Below the pieces are notes generated by a model. It worked only from the letters and a program-made list of their open reading frames with translations, was not told the DNA's origin and did no database searches. This document shows, one piece after another, positions 35,954-45,330 of a stretch of 64,000 bases of DNA; position 1 is the first letter of the stretch, and every line of letters begins with the position of its first letter. The stretch comes from UBA7446 sp024639165 (GTDB lineage Bacteria > Bacteroidota > Bacteroidia > Flavobacteriales > Flavobacteriaceae): positions 1 to 64,000 of the forward strand of contig JAHEIX010000020.1 in the NCBI GenBank assembly GCA_024639165.1. Direction: 5' to 3'. The position numbers and the translations under genes were made by a program.

Positions 35954-38900
35954 ATGGAAATTATGAATAACAAAATCAAATTTTATGTTGTAAAAAACTT
36001 AGCGTTGTTTTTATACATAATTGTATGTTTCCAGTCATATTCTCAAGACTGGGAGAACCCCCAAATTATTCAAAAAAATCGTGAGAAACCAAGAGCTACT
36101 TTTTATTCTTTTGGAAGTGAGGCAAAAGCGATAGAGAATAATATCGCGAAAGGTGAATATATTAAGTGCTTGAACGGAAAATGGAAGTTTAGCTATGTAG
36201 AAAAAGCATCAAAAAGACCACTTGACTTTTATAAAATGGATAAGGATCATAGCAATTGGGATGAGATCCCTGTTCCTGGAAATTGGGAGTTATATGGATA
36301 TGGTTTTCCCAATTATACAAATATTAATTACCCTTTTAAAAAAGATCAGCCAAAGATTGCAGACGAATACAGCCCTGTAGGGTCGTATGTTACCTGGTTT
36401 AATATCTCTTCAAATTGGGATGATAGAGAAATCTATATTCAACTTGGTGCTGTCAAATCAGGATATTATATCTGGGTTAATGGTAGAGAAGTAGGGTACA
36501 ATCAAGGTTCAAAACTACCAGCCGAATTTAATATCACACCTTATCTTGTCAAAGGAAAAAATAAATTAGCCATTCAGGTTTTTCAATTTACTGATGGTAG
36601 TTATCTCGAAGATCAGGATTTTTGGAGACTCTCAGGAATTCAACGAGACGTGTATTTATTCGCTCGTCCTAAAACTCATATCCGAGATTTTTTCGTCAAA
36701 GCCTTATTAGATGAAAATTACAAAAATGGAATTTTAGACCTTGATGTAGAATTACTCAATTGTGATAAGCGTTCTGCAAGAAATTTTTCAGTAGAGTATA
36801 AACTGCTTGATACTAAAAATAACACGATTCTTAATGAGGTATTAGGCAAATTATCAGTTGCTAAAAATTCAATCGCTAATTTCCATTTCAAAGGTAAAGT
36901 TAACGCGGTTGAAACGTGGTCGGCTGAAGATCCTAATCTATATAAATTAGTGATTCTCCTAAAAAATTCTAAGGGGCATCTTGTTGAGGCAACTTCCATT
37001 AATGTAGGATTTAGAACTACGGAAATAAAGGGTGGACAACTGCTGGTAAATGGTCAGCCTATTTTAATTAAAGGAGTAAATCGCCATGAGCATGATGAAT
37101 TTTTTGGACATGTGGTTAGTGAAGAGTCTATGTTGGCTGATATTAAATTAATGAAACAGTTTAATATAAACGCAGTTAGAACTGCTCATTATCCGAATGA
37201 CCCCAAGTGGTACGAACTCTGTGATAAATACGGTATTTATCTCTATGATGAGGCAAATATAGAATCGCATGGATATGGTTACGAAATTTCAGAAACCCTT
37301 GCCAACAAACCAACGTGGAAAGAAGCACATATTTCACGTTGCATGAATATGCTGGAGCGTGATAAAAACCATCCTTCAATTATAGTATGGAGTATGGGTA
37401 ATGAGGCAGGAACAGGGCCAAATTTTTTAGAGGCATACAACTCTATGCGTAAAAGAGATCGTAGCAGACCTATACATTATGAAAGAGCAGAAAAGATGAC
37501 TGATGTCAAGGAAAGGCATACAGACATTCATGGAGATATGTACAGATTAATAGATGATGTAAAGAATAATTGGTTAGGTAAAGACACTGAACGCCCTTTT
37601 ATATGGTGTGAATATGCCCATGCTATGGGAAACAGTACGGGCAATTTCAAAGAATATTGGGATCTTGTATATTCACATCCCCAACTTCAGGGTGGTTTTA
37701 TATGGGATTGGATGGATCAGGGATTAGCTGATTACAAGGATGGTGAAAAATACTGGGCTTATGGTGGTCATTTTGAGCCAGAAGGACAAACACACGATGA
37801 AAATTTCTGTTTAAATGGCTTAATTGATGCGGATCGTAACCCTCATCCGGGTTTGTATGAAGTAAAAAAAGTATATCAGAACATTGAGTTTAAGAACGTT
37901 GATGTTAAAAAGGGTAAAATAATTATTAAAAACAGAAGATTTTTCAATGATATATCCGATGTAATTTTTAAATGGGATTTGGTGGCTAATGGTAAAGTAG
38001 TAAAATCAGGGAAATTACAGAGTTTTGCCATTGCTCCCCAAGAAGAAAAAGTATTCACTATCGACTATGGAGAATTGAGTGAAAGAATGGAATATTTTCT
38101 TAACCTATCTGCGATTAATACAGATCCTAACTCATTAATTCCTATGGGATATGTCATAGCAAATGAACAATTTAAGATATCAGACACTCAATTTTATATT
38201 TCCAATAAAAACCTAGAGAAAAAGAAATTGATTTTGATTGATGACAACAAAACTATTTCAGTAAAGGGAGACTATTTTAATATTAAGTTTTCAAAACTGA
38301 ATGGAGCTTTAAGCTCATTTAATATAAATGGTTATGAATTAATTGTTAGTCCATTGGTTCCTGATTTTTGGAGAGCGCCTACCGATAATGATTTTGGAAA
38401 TAACATGCCAGATCGTTGCAAAATCTGGAAAGAAGCAGGGTCAACGGCAAAACTTCAATCAATTGAAAAGACTCATATTTCAGACACAAAGGTTAAAATT
38501 AACACAAAACTTGCCTTACCAGCTGTTGAAGGCGTTATTAATGTAGAATATATGGTTGATACCAATGGAAAAATTGATGTAACATATAGTTTTATTGCCA
38601 ATAAGACGAAACTTCCTGAGATTCCTCGTGTTGGATTTGTAATGAGATTGGCAAAAGAATTTGATAATTTGGAATATTACGGAAGAGGGCCATGGGAAAA
38701 TTATGTAGATAGAAAAACGGCAGCCTTTTTGGGTGTTTACAAATCAAAAGTAAAAGATCAATATTTTTCCTATGGCCGCCCTCAAGAGAATGGGCACAAA
38801 ACAGATGTTCGCTGGTTAGCTTTATATAATCATACAGGTCTAGGTGCCAGAATTACCGCCAAAGATGAAATGCTTGAGTTTAATGCTTTACATTATTCAA

Positions 38901-39103
38901 CTTCTTCACTTGATCCAGGCAAAAAAAAGCTTCTTAGAACTCCTTTAGATATTGTGGAAAGTGATTTTGTAGAACTCCATATTGACCACAGAATGATGGG
39001 TGTAGGAGGAGATAATAGCTGGGGTGCTAAGCCACATGAAAAATATTTGATCTACGCTGATAAAGAATATAAATTTAGTTTCAGCATTGTCCCTGAGTTG
39101 TAA
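35954..39103 (+). CDS. GH2 beta-galactosidase (LacZ-type), secreted
   Basis: A 1049-residue GH2 enzyme with a signal peptide ending SYSQ. Five-domain LacZ architecture is visible: sugar-binding domain (PVPGNWELYGYGFPNYTN), Ig-like domain, TIM barrel with GVNRHEHDE, AVRTAHYPND, VWSMGNEAG (acid/base Glu484) and IWCEYAHAMG (nucleophile Glu553), and a C-terminal Bgal small-chain domain starting near residue 765. It would cleave terminal beta-galactose in the periplasm and supply the galMKT operon. It is the last PUL gene on the plus strand and follows the xylB/xylE scar. Confidence 0.93.
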   Translation: MEIMNNKIKFYVVKNLALFLYIIVCFQSYSQDWENPQIIQKNREKPRATFYSFGSEAKAIENNIAKGEYIKCLNGKWKFSYVEKASKRPLDFYKMDKDHSNWDEIPVPGNWELYGYGFPNYTNINYPFKKDQPKIADEYSPVGSYVTWFNISSNWDDREIYIQLGAVKSGYYIWVNGREVGYNQGSKLPAEFNITPYLVKGKNKLAIQVFQFTDGSYLEDQDFWRLSGIQRDVYLFARPKTHIRDFFVKALLDENYKNGILDLDVELLNCDKRSARNFSVEYKLLDTKNNTILNEVLGKLSVAKNSIANFHFKGKVNAVETWSAEDPNLYKLVILLKNSKGHLVEATSINVGFRTTEIKGGQLLVNGQPILIKGVNRHEHDEFFGHVVSEESMLADIKLMKQFNINAVRTAHYPNDPKWYELCDKYGIYLYDEANIESHGYGYEISETLANKPTWKEAHISRCMNMLERDKNHPSIIVWSMGNEAGTGPNFLEAYNSMRKRDRSRPIHYERAEKMTDVKERHTDIHGDMYRLIDDVKNNWLGKDTERPFIWCEYAHAMGNSTGNFKEYWDLVYSHPQLQGGFIWDWMDQGLADYKDGEKYWAYGGHFEPEGQTHDENFCLNGLIDADRNPHPGLYEVKKVYQNIEFKNVDVKKGKIIIKNRRFFNDISDVIFKWDLVANGKVVKSGKLQSFAIAPQEEKVFTIDYGELSERMEYFLNLSAINTDPNSLIPMGYVIANEQFKISDTQFYISNKNLEKKKLILIDDNKTISVKGDYFNIKFSKLNGALSSFNINGYELIVSPLVPDFWRAPTDNDFGNNMPDRCKIWKEAGSTAKLQSIEKTHISDTKVKINTKLALPAVEGVINVEYMVDTNGKIDVTYSFIANKTKLPEIPRVGFVMRLAKEFDNLEYYGRGPWENYVDRKTAAFLGVYKSKVKDQYFSYGRPQENGHKTDVRWLALYNHTGLGARITAKDEMLEFNALHYSTSSLDPGKKKLLRTPLDIVESDFVELHIDHRMMGVGGDNSWGAKPHEKYLIYADKEYKFSFSIVPEL

Positions 39104-39285
39104 TTAATAATTATGAATAAACGTTTTATTCCTGTTTTGGCAAATAAAATAATATCATCTTTTATTATGTTGCGATTAAAATATTAACTAAAAAATCGCT
39201 TTATGGTAATTTTCGATTTGCATTAAATTTTTGAATTTTAGTATAAATCAAAAGCGTTCAAGCCTTAAAAAAAAACAATAAACAT

Positions 39286-39534
39286 ATGTCAAAAAATATT
39301 ATTTACTGGAAGAAAAACATCCGCTACATCAGTATCCTTCTGAGTCTTTGGTTTATTGTTTCCTTTGGATGCGGTATTTTGCTTGTAGAGCAGTTAAACA
39401 CCATTCAAATAGGGGGTTTTAAACTCGGTTTTTGGTTTGCCCAGCAGGGGTCTATTTTTGGCTTTGTTGCCATTATTTTCACCTATATCTATCTTATGAA
39501 CCGTTTGGATGACAAATTAAACAAAGACAACTAA
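39286..39534 (+). CDS. DUF4212 small subunit of SSS symporter
   Basis: An 82-residue protein with two membrane segments (about residues 19-34 and 47-71). It has the DUF4212 pattern YWKKNIRYISILLSLWF and GFKLGFWFAQQGSIFGFV. Such proteins are encoded immediately before a specific branch of sodium:solute symporters and are thought to be accessory subunits. Here the TAA is directly followed by the symporter ATG at 39535, so translation is coupled. Its codon use looks more GC-rich than that of the PUL upstream. Confidence 0.9.
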   Translation: MSKNIIYWKKNIRYISILLSLWFIVSFGCGILLVEQLNTIQIGGFKLGFWFAQQGSIFGFVAIIFTYIYLMNRLDDKLNKDN

Positions 39535-41196
39535 ATGGAACTTCAATATTGGATTTGGATAGCGGTTGGCCTTAGTTTTTCACTGTATATCGGTATTGCG
39601 ATTTGGTCGCGTGCTGGCTCCACAAAAGAGTTTTATGTCGCAGGAGGAGGGGTTCACCCCATTGCCAATGGGATGGCAACTGCAGCCGACTGGATGTCAG
39701 CAGCCTCGTTTATCTCCATGGCAGGGATCATCTCCTTTGGTGGCTATGATGGGTCAGTGTACCTCATGGGCTGGACGGGGGGTTATGTACTACTGGCATT
39801 ACTCTTAGCACCTTATCTTAGGAAGTTTGGCAAGTTTACCGTGCCTGACTTTATAGGTGACAGGTATTACTCCAACACTGCTCGCTCGGTAGCTGTGTTT
39901 TGTGCTTTGATTGTTTCCTTTACCTATATCGCTGGACAGATGCGAGGGGTAGGCGTTGTATTTTCTAGATACCTAGAGGTAGACATTGTAACAGGCGTTC
40001 TAATTGGTATGGGAATCGTATTGTTTTATGCAGTACTAGGCGGTATGAAAGGAATCACCTACACCCAAGTAGCGCAGTACTGCGTACTGATCTTTGCCTT
40101 TATGGTACCCGCGATCTACATTTCTTTTCTAGTCACAGGCAATGTGATCCCACAACTGGGCTTTGGATCAAGTGGCGCAGATGGGTTATATCTTTTGGAC
40201 AAGCTCGACGGCTTGCACAGAGAACTAGGCTTTCATGAATACACCTCGGGGAGTAAATCGATGTTTGATGTGTTTTGCATCACCATGGCACTGATGGTTG
40301 GAACAGCAGGGTTACCACACGTGATTGTACGCTTCTTTACAGTTAAGAAAGTGAGCGATGCACGAAAGTCTGCAGGATGGGCACTGTTGTTTATTGCCAT
40401 TCTCTACACCACAGCACCAGCGATTGCTGTGTTTTCAAGAACCAACCTTATTGAGACAGTAAGCAACCAACCCTATGAAGAGATGCCGTATTGGTTTGAA
40501 AAATGGGAGACCACAGGCCTGCTTGGCTTTACAGACAAAAACGAAGATGGTCTGATTCAATACACGGCCGACACCACAACCAACGAGCTGACGGTAGATG
40601 CAGACATCATGGTACTTGCCAACCCGGAGATTGCACAGCTTCCCAACTGGGTGATTGCTCTTTTAGCAGCAGGAGCTCTGGCAGCAGCACTATCCACAGC
40701 AGCAGGACTCCTATTAGTGATCTCATCAGCAGTATCACATGATCTTCTTAAAAAAATGATGATGCCCAATATCTCTGAAAAAGGAGAACTGATGGCTGCA
40801 CGTATCGCTGCAACAGGAGCAGTATGCTTAGCGGGTTACTTTGGGATTAATCCTCCTGGCTTTGTAGCAGCTACGGTAGCCTTGGCATTTGGGCTAGCAG
40901 CTTCATCGTTCTTTCCAGCCATACTATTTGGAATCTTCTCCAAACGCATCAACAAAGAAGGCGCCATTAGTGGAATGCTTGTGGGCGTGTCACTGATGCT
41001 GTTCTATATGCTCAAGTTTAAGTTTGGATGGTTTGGCGGAGGCACCAAGGCCGATTGGTGGTTTGGTATCTCACCAGAGGGTTTTGGAACGATTGCTATG
41101 GTAGCCAATTTTGTTGTCACCCTTATCATCAGCAGTAAAACCCCAGCACCGAGCAAAGACATCCAAAAACTGGTTGAAAATATTCGGAAGCCTTAA
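39535..41196 (+). CDS. sodium:solute symporter (DUF4212-partnered, acetate-type)
   Basis: A 553-residue SSS transporter with 13 or so membrane helices. Family marks are EFYVAGGGVHPIANGMATAADW, MSAASFISMAGIISFGGYDG, FTYIAGQMRGVGVVF, GTAGLPHVIVRFFTVKK and ALAAALSTAAGLLLVISSAVSHD. This branch is related to ActP acetate permeases and is associated with DUF4212 partners. Short organic acids such as acetate are the likely cargo, but the substrate is not shown by sequence. Acetate released by the three esterases of the PUL would be a fitting source; that link is inference. Confidence 0.9.
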   Translation: MELQYWIWIAVGLSFSLYIGIAIWSRAGSTKEFYVAGGGVHPIANGMATAADWMSAASFISMAGIISFGGYDGSVYLMGWTGGYVLLALLLAPYLRKFGKFTVPDFIGDRYYSNTARSVAVFCALIVSFTYIAGQMRGVGVVFSRYLEVDIVTGVLIGMGIVLFYAVLGGMKGITYTQVAQYCVLIFAFMVPAIYISFLVTGNVIPQLGFGSSGADGLYLLDKLDGLHRELGFHEYTSGSKSMFDVFCITMALMVGTAGLPHVIVRFFTVKKVSDARKSAGWALLFIAILYTTAPAIAVFSRTNLIETVSNQPYEEMPYWFEKWETTGLLGFTDKNEDGLIQYTADTTTNELTVDADIMVLANPEIAQLPNWVIALLAAGALAAALSTAAGLLLVISSAVSHDLLKKMMMPNISEKGELMAARIAATGAVCLAGYFGINPPGFVAATVALAFGLAASSFFPAILFGIFSKRINKEGAISGMLVGVSLMLFYMLKFKFGWFGGGTKADWWFGISPEGFGTIAMVANFVVTLIISSKTPAPSKDIQKLVENIRKP

Positions 41197-41304
41197 AATT
41201 AGAATCAATATTGCCTAAGTTGTTTTACAAAATCATTTCACCAATAAAATAATAACATAAATAGGATAATTTAAATTCAAAAGAGAAACCTTTAAAAAAC
41301 TAAA

Positions 41305-42279
41305 ATGAGCCTATATCCTTTAAAGTTTAGCCCAATTTCTAAATACCGCATGTGGGGTGGTGACAAACTAAACACCATTCTAAACAAACAATTCGAACAA
41401 CAACAAATCGGCGAATCATGGGAAATATCGGATGTCAAAGGCGAACAAACCCTTGTTGCCAACGGATCACTTAGCGGAAAAACACTCAAGGAATTGATTT
41501 CAACTTATCAATCAAATTTGGTAGGAAAGAACGTGTATGACAGGTTCGGAACTGACTTCCCCCTTCTTATTAAGTTTATTGATGCCAAAACACCGCTTTC
41601 CATTCAAGTACACCCTCATGATCACATTGCCAAAGAGCGCCATGATTCTTTTGGTAAAAATGAAATGTGGTACATCATGGACGCCGACGATGAGGCCGAA
41701 ATTATTGTTGGCTTCAACAAAGAACTCACCAAAGAAAGCTACGCCGAAAAACTTCAAAGCGAAACCGTCTTAGAGGTGCTTAACAAAGAGCAAACCTCAG
41801 CAGGAGATGCGTTTTATATCCCAACAGGAAGGGTACATGCAATCGGCGCTGGGGTATTGCTTGCAGAAATACAACAAACCTCCGATGTGACCTATCGGAT
41901 ATACGATTACAACAGGGTTGACAAAGCCACCGGGGAAACCCGAGAGCTACATAACGATTTAGCCCTAGATGTCATTGATTTTTCTGTCCATGACAGCTAT
42001 AAAACCAAATATGACAACAAACCAAACACCAGCAACCAACTGATACATACCGATTACTTTAGATCAAACATCCTTACAATCGATCAAAGTATAAAAAAGG
42101 ACTACTCAGATATAGATTCTTTTGTGATCTATATATGTACAGAAGGGGCTCTAGAACTTACAACAAGCCAGGGTGCTTACTCACTGAAAAAAGGAGAGAC
42201 TTTGTTGTTACCAGCCTGTGTTAATTATATTGTTTTGGAGCCATACCAACAAAGTGAGCTTTTAGAAGTGCTATATTAA
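41305..42279 (+). CDS. manA: class I mannose-6-phosphate isomerase
   Basis: A 324-residue cupin-type isomerase interconverting mannose-6-phosphate and fructose-6-phosphate. The zinc site is visible as QVHPHD and KNEMWY, with a further His in YIPTGRVHAIGAG. The length fits the short Firmicutes/Bacteroidetes class. It is the cytoplasmic entry point for mannose released by the GH2 beta-mannosidase. It lies at the end of the plus-strand gene block and faces the comEC remnant, at the border to the conserved backbone. Confidence 0.94.
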   Translation: MSLYPLKFSPISKYRMWGGDKLNTILNKQFEQQQIGESWEISDVKGEQTLVANGSLSGKTLKELISTYQSNLVGKNVYDRFGTDFPLLIKFIDAKTPLSIQVHPHDHIAKERHDSFGKNEMWYIMDADDEAEIIVGFNKELTKESYAEKLQSETVLEVLNKEQTSAGDAFYIPTGRVHAIGAGVLLAEIQQTSDVTYRIYDYNRVDKATGETRELHNDLALDVIDFSVHDSYKTKYDNKPNTSNQLIHTDYFRSNILTIDQSIKKDYSDIDSFVIYICTEGALELTTSQGAYSLKKGETLLLPACVNYIVLEPYQQSELLEVLY

Positions 42280-42344
42280 ACTCGTATATTGAATAATGGA
42301 GTATAAGCAACTAAGAAAGTTCGAACTCCCGTAAGTTTGGGTCC

Positions 42345-42662
42345 TTATATGATGTTAACGCAATATAGATGTCCAAATCTGTTAGTGTTTGCTGCTTTTG
42401 TTACAACAAGTTCATGGATGGTCTCTGTTGAAGTCGTTTTTGGGATTACGGCCTTTAGGCGTATGCTTCCCAGTATCAAGAAGCAACAAAACATACTTAT
42501 GAAGAAGGGAACGTGCCAACGCCTTATATGACAAACAATAAGTGCTATGCCAAATCCAATGGGATATAAATATCTGAAGCTAGCTTGAAAAAATTCTTGC
42601 AAAAGTATCCCCAAACCAAATGCAGATCCAATGAGGGCAATAGGGGTACTTGAATGGGACAT
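42345..42662 (-). pseudogene. truncated ComEC/Rec2 N-terminal remnant
   Basis: A 105-codon frame directly downstream of the NlpC/P60 gene and on the same strand. It starts with hydrophobic helices (ALIGSAFGLGILLQEFF, YPIGFGIALIVCHI, FISMFCCFLILGSIRLKAV), as in the N-terminal helices of flavobacterial ComEC/Rec2 DNA-uptake channels. It then ends abruptly. A complete ComEC is about 650-700 residues with a competence domain and a beta-lactamase-fold domain; none of that follows. The lpxB-NlpC-comEC order is one I know from flavobacterial genomes. The identification rests on position and helix pattern, so it is tentative. It could instead be a short membrane protein. Confidence 0.5.
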
Positions 42663-42682
42663 ACTACAAAGTACGTAACATT

Positions 42683-43144
42683 CTATTTTTTAAGCAACCT
42701 TCGAGTTTGCGCGTATTTTTTTTTCCAGTAAGTATTATCTAGTGTTGAGATGATTACACCTTGTGAAGAGGAGGCGTGAATAAATTGGGGAACTCCCCGT
42801 TTCGTTCCTACCACTATGCCCGCGTGGGTAAGCTTGCGCTTTCTGGAAGTTCTAAAAAAAACGAGATCTCCTTTTTTAGCTCTGTCAATAGAAATGCGCT
42901 TGCCTTTTTTTCGCAAAGCATCCACAGTTCTAGGTATTTTAACTCCTTGTTGGCGGTAGGCATTGTAAATAAGGCCAGAGCAATCAATACCACGTTTGGT
43001 GTTTCCACCCAAAGCATAAGGAGTACCTAAATATCCCTTGGCGTAGTACACAACCCCATCGCTGGGTTTCATTTTACTGCCTTTTCGAAAGCTGCCACAT
43101 GAAGCCACACTAAAGGCCAACAGTAATAGGAATACCTTACGCAT
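42683..43144 (-). CDS. NlpC/P60 family cell-wall peptidase, lipoprotein
   Basis: A 153-residue C40 peptidase with a lipobox (VASC, Cys16). The catalytic Cys is in IDCSGLIYNAY, the His in LTHAGIVVG, and a further polar residue in FIHASSSQGV. These enzymes cut gamma-D-glutamyl-diaminopimelate or related bonds in peptidoglycan peptides. Its ATG overlaps the end of lpxB by eight bases, so the two are translationally coupled. Confidence 0.92.
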   Translation of the reverse strand: MRKVFLLLLAFSVASCGSFRKGSKMKPSDGVVYYAKGYLGTPYALGGNTKRGIDCSGLIYNAYRQQGVKIPRTVDALRKKGKRISIDRAKKGDLVFFRTSRKRKLTHAGIVVGTKRGVPQFIHASSSQGVIISTLDNTYWKKKYAQTRRLLKK

Positions 43145-44243
43145 GTGTTCGTTGCGAAATTAGTTTGGCCGTTTGGTCACTAGCACCACTTCCGCCTAGT
43201 TTTGTTTTTAGTGCTTTGTAGGCCTCAAGCTGAGCTGTCCGTACCGATCCATGTAAAATTTCAGATAGATCAGAAGACAACTGATTTGGATTGCAGTTGC
43301 GCTGTATGCGCTCGGGCACTACCATTTGGTCTAAAATTAAATTGACAAGTGAGATGTAAGGCAGTTTTACAACTTGTTTTCCAATGGCGTAACTCAAAGC
43401 ACTGGTTTTGTAGCATACAATTTGTGGTACTTCGAATAGTGCTGTTTCTAGGGTTGCTGTTCCGCTGGTAACCAAAGCGGCATGGGCGTGCGACAATAAT
43501 GTATATGTATCATTTTTGACAATATGCAAACCTAGGTTTTCGAAAAGTGTTTCATTTAGGTGTGGTGCTGCTCCAATCACAAAGCAATACTCGGGGAAAT
43601 CTTTGGCCGTATCCGACATGATGCGTACCATTTTACTAACTTCTTGCGCCCTGCTTCCAGGTAATAAGGCGACTATGGGCTTGTCTTTTGGGAGTTTGTG
43701 TGTTGTTCTGAAAATTTCAGCATCTCCAGCGTCAAATTGTGCAATTTCGTCCAGTAGCGGATGTCCTACAAAATCAACAGCCAGTTGATGTTTGTTTTCA
43801 AAAAAGGTCTTTTCAAAAGGGAGGATGACATATAAATAGTCAATGACCTTTTTCATAAGCGCTACTCTGTTTTCTTTCCATGCCCAAACTTGTGGGCTGA
43901 TATAATAATGAACAGGGATTTTTTGGGATTTAGCCCATTTGGCAATGCGGAGGTTAAACCCAGGATAGTCAATAAGGATAATTGCATCGGGCTGAAATGC
44001 CAAAATATCCTCTTTGCAAAAGCGTATGTTTTTAAAGATCGTACGGAGGTTTTTGGCGACTTCCCAAAACCCCATAAAAGCCAAGTCACGATAGTGTTTT
44101 ACGAGGGTTGCGCCTTGCGCTTTCATGCGATCACCGCCCCAAGCACGAATGCTAGTATTTGCATCTTCTTTTTTGAGCGATTTTATAAGGTTGGCAGCGT
44201 GTAAATCTCCAGATGCTTCCCCGGCAATGATGTAGTACTTCAT
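43137..44243 (-). CDS. lpxB: lipid-A-disaccharide synthase
   Basis: A 368-residue GT19 enzyme that joins UDP-2,3-diacylglucosamine and lipid X to form the lipid A disaccharide at the inner membrane. The start at 44243 (MKYYIIAGEASGDLH) is chosen since this segment is the conserved N-terminus; upstream in-frame codons are not homologous. Other signatures are VALLPGSRAQEV and LVTSGTATLETALF. Its ATG overlaps the preceding TGA (ATGA), giving a compact surE - membrane protein - lpxB - nlpC cluster. Confidence 0.95.
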   Translation of the reverse strand: MKYYIIAGEASGDLHAANLIKSLKKEDANTSIRAWGGDRMKAQGATLVKHYRDLAFMGFWEVAKNLRTIFKNIRFCKEDILAFQPDAIILIDYPGFNLRIAKWAKSQKIPVHYYISPQVWAWKENRVALMKKVIDYLYVILPFEKTFFENKHQLAVDFVGHPLLDEIAQFDAGDAEIFRTTHKLPKDKPIVALLPGSRAQEVSKMVRIMSDTAKDFPEYCFVIGAAPHLNETLFENLGLHIVKNDTYTLLSHAHAALVTSGTATLETALFEVPQIVCYKTSALSYAIGKQVVKLPYISLVNLILDQMVVPERIQRNCNPNQLSSDLSEILHGSVRTAQLEAYKALKTKLGGSGASDQTAKLISQRTHA

Positions 44244-44506
44244 CCAAAAAGCTTTAATCCAAAGGTAAGCAAAGCCCACAAGATGGAGCTTGCAAGGACT
44301 CCATAGGCAAATGGTTCGTTGTTTTTTCGCAGAGATCCAAAAAACAACAACAAATTGGGAAGCGCACAAAGTGTTGCTATCCCCGCAAAAGTATCCACCT
44401 CCTTAAGCTCAAAATCTAGATTTATAACTGCAATACCAAGCATAAATATAGGCACGCCCAAACCCAGCAGCAGCCCCCAGCGCAATTGTTTTGTCAAAAA
44501 TCCCAT
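44240..44506 (-). CDS. small membrane protein between surE and lpxB
   Basis: An 88-residue protein with three hydrophobic segments (about 10-28, 40-57 and 67-86). It overlaps surE by 13 bases and lpxB by 4 bases, which supports it as a real, co-translated gene. The family is not recognised and no catalytic motif is seen. The location suggests a role linked to the envelope, but this is a guess. Confidence 0.75.
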   Translation of the reverse strand: MGFLTKQLRWGLLLGLGVPIFMLGIAVINLDFELKEVDTFAGIATLCALPNLLLFFGSLRKNNEPFAYGVLASSILWALLTFGLKLFG

Positions 44507-45261
44507 GTATTTAGTTTCTGAATGCTGTGATGTGCTGTCATGTCAAAGTGGACAGGAACAACGCTTACATAACCATTTTCAAGCGCCCACTCGTCAGTGT
44601 CTTCGCCCTTGTCTTCATTGATAAATTTTCCTGTAAGCCAATAGTATTCTTTGCCAGTGGGGTCCTCTCTTTTGTCAAACTCTTCAACCCAATACGCCAT
44701 AGCTTGTCTGCATATGCGTATTCCTTTGATGTCCTTTTCTTCCAATTTGGGTAGGTTAACGTTCAGCACAACCCCTTCTGGAATGCCATTTGATAGGGCA
44801 GACAGGGCAATGCGCTTAACAAAGGGGTTTATTTGCTCAAAATCAGCATCCCATGCATAGTCTAAAAGTGAAAACCCAATGGCTGGAATACCTTCTATGC
44901 CTGCTTCAACAGCAGCACTCATGGTACCTGAATAGATTACGTTAATTGACGAATTGGAGCCGTGATTGATACCAGAAACACAGAGATCTGGCTTGCGCTT
45001 TAGTATTTCATGTACCCCCATTTTAACGCAATCAGCTGGTGTGCCAGAACAGGCGTATTCTTCTTGTGGCCCATCGTCTATGGTGACCTTACTGCATCGA
45101 AGGGTGTTGTTTAAGGTGATGGCATGCCCCATACCCGATTGCGGACTGTCGGGAGCAACCACCACGACCTCACCAATGCTGTTCATCACGTGAATGAGAT
45201 TCCGTAGCCCTGGAGCACTAATTCCATCATCATTGGTTACAAGAATTAAAGGCTTTTTCAT
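44494..45261 (-). CDS. surE: 5'/3'-nucleotidase SurE
   Basis: A 255-residue metal-dependent nucleoside monophosphate phosphatase. The metal-binding start LVTNDDGISAPG, the VVAPDSPQSGMGHAIT segment, CVKMGVHEIL and SGINHGSNSSINVIYSGT are all characteristic. It heads the minus-strand cluster leading to lpxB and is divergent from prc. Confidence 0.96.
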   Translation of the reverse strand: MKKPLILVTNDDGISAPGLRNLIHVMNSIGEVVVVAPDSPQSGMGHAITLNNTLRCSKVTIDDGPQEEYACSGTPADCVKMGVHEILKRKPDLCVSGINHGSNSSINVIYSGTMSAAVEAGIEGIPAIGFSLLDYAWDADFEQINPFVKRIALSALSNGIPEGVVLNVNLPKLEEKDIKGIRICRQAMAYWVEEFDKREDPTGKEYYWLTGKFINEDKGEDTDEWALENGYVSVVPVHFDMTAHHSIQKLNTWDF

Positions 45262-45315
45262 ACATTAGTTTTGAAAGATAAAAATACGCAATGACCGCTT
45301 CATATTTGCTTTTTT

Positions 45316-45330
45316 TGGCACGGTTATGGA
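45316..45330 (+). promoter_or_regulatory. sigma-54-type promoter candidate upstream of prc
   Basis: TGGCACGGTTATGGA carries the full -24 half (TGGCAC) and keeps the -12 spacing, but the -12 base pair reads GA rather than GC. It lies about 60 bases before the prc ATG, in the divergent surE/prc spacer. The -12 deviation lowers confidence. Confidence 0.35.

Noticed and set aside
42337..42531. Plus-strand 64-codon frame after manA
   Set aside because: It is antisense to the comEC-like remnant and has no membrane, signal or domain pattern of its own.
44244..44369. Longer start for lpxB
   Set aside because: The extra 42 codons overlap the preceding small membrane gene in another frame, and the conserved LpxB N-terminus begins at 44243.
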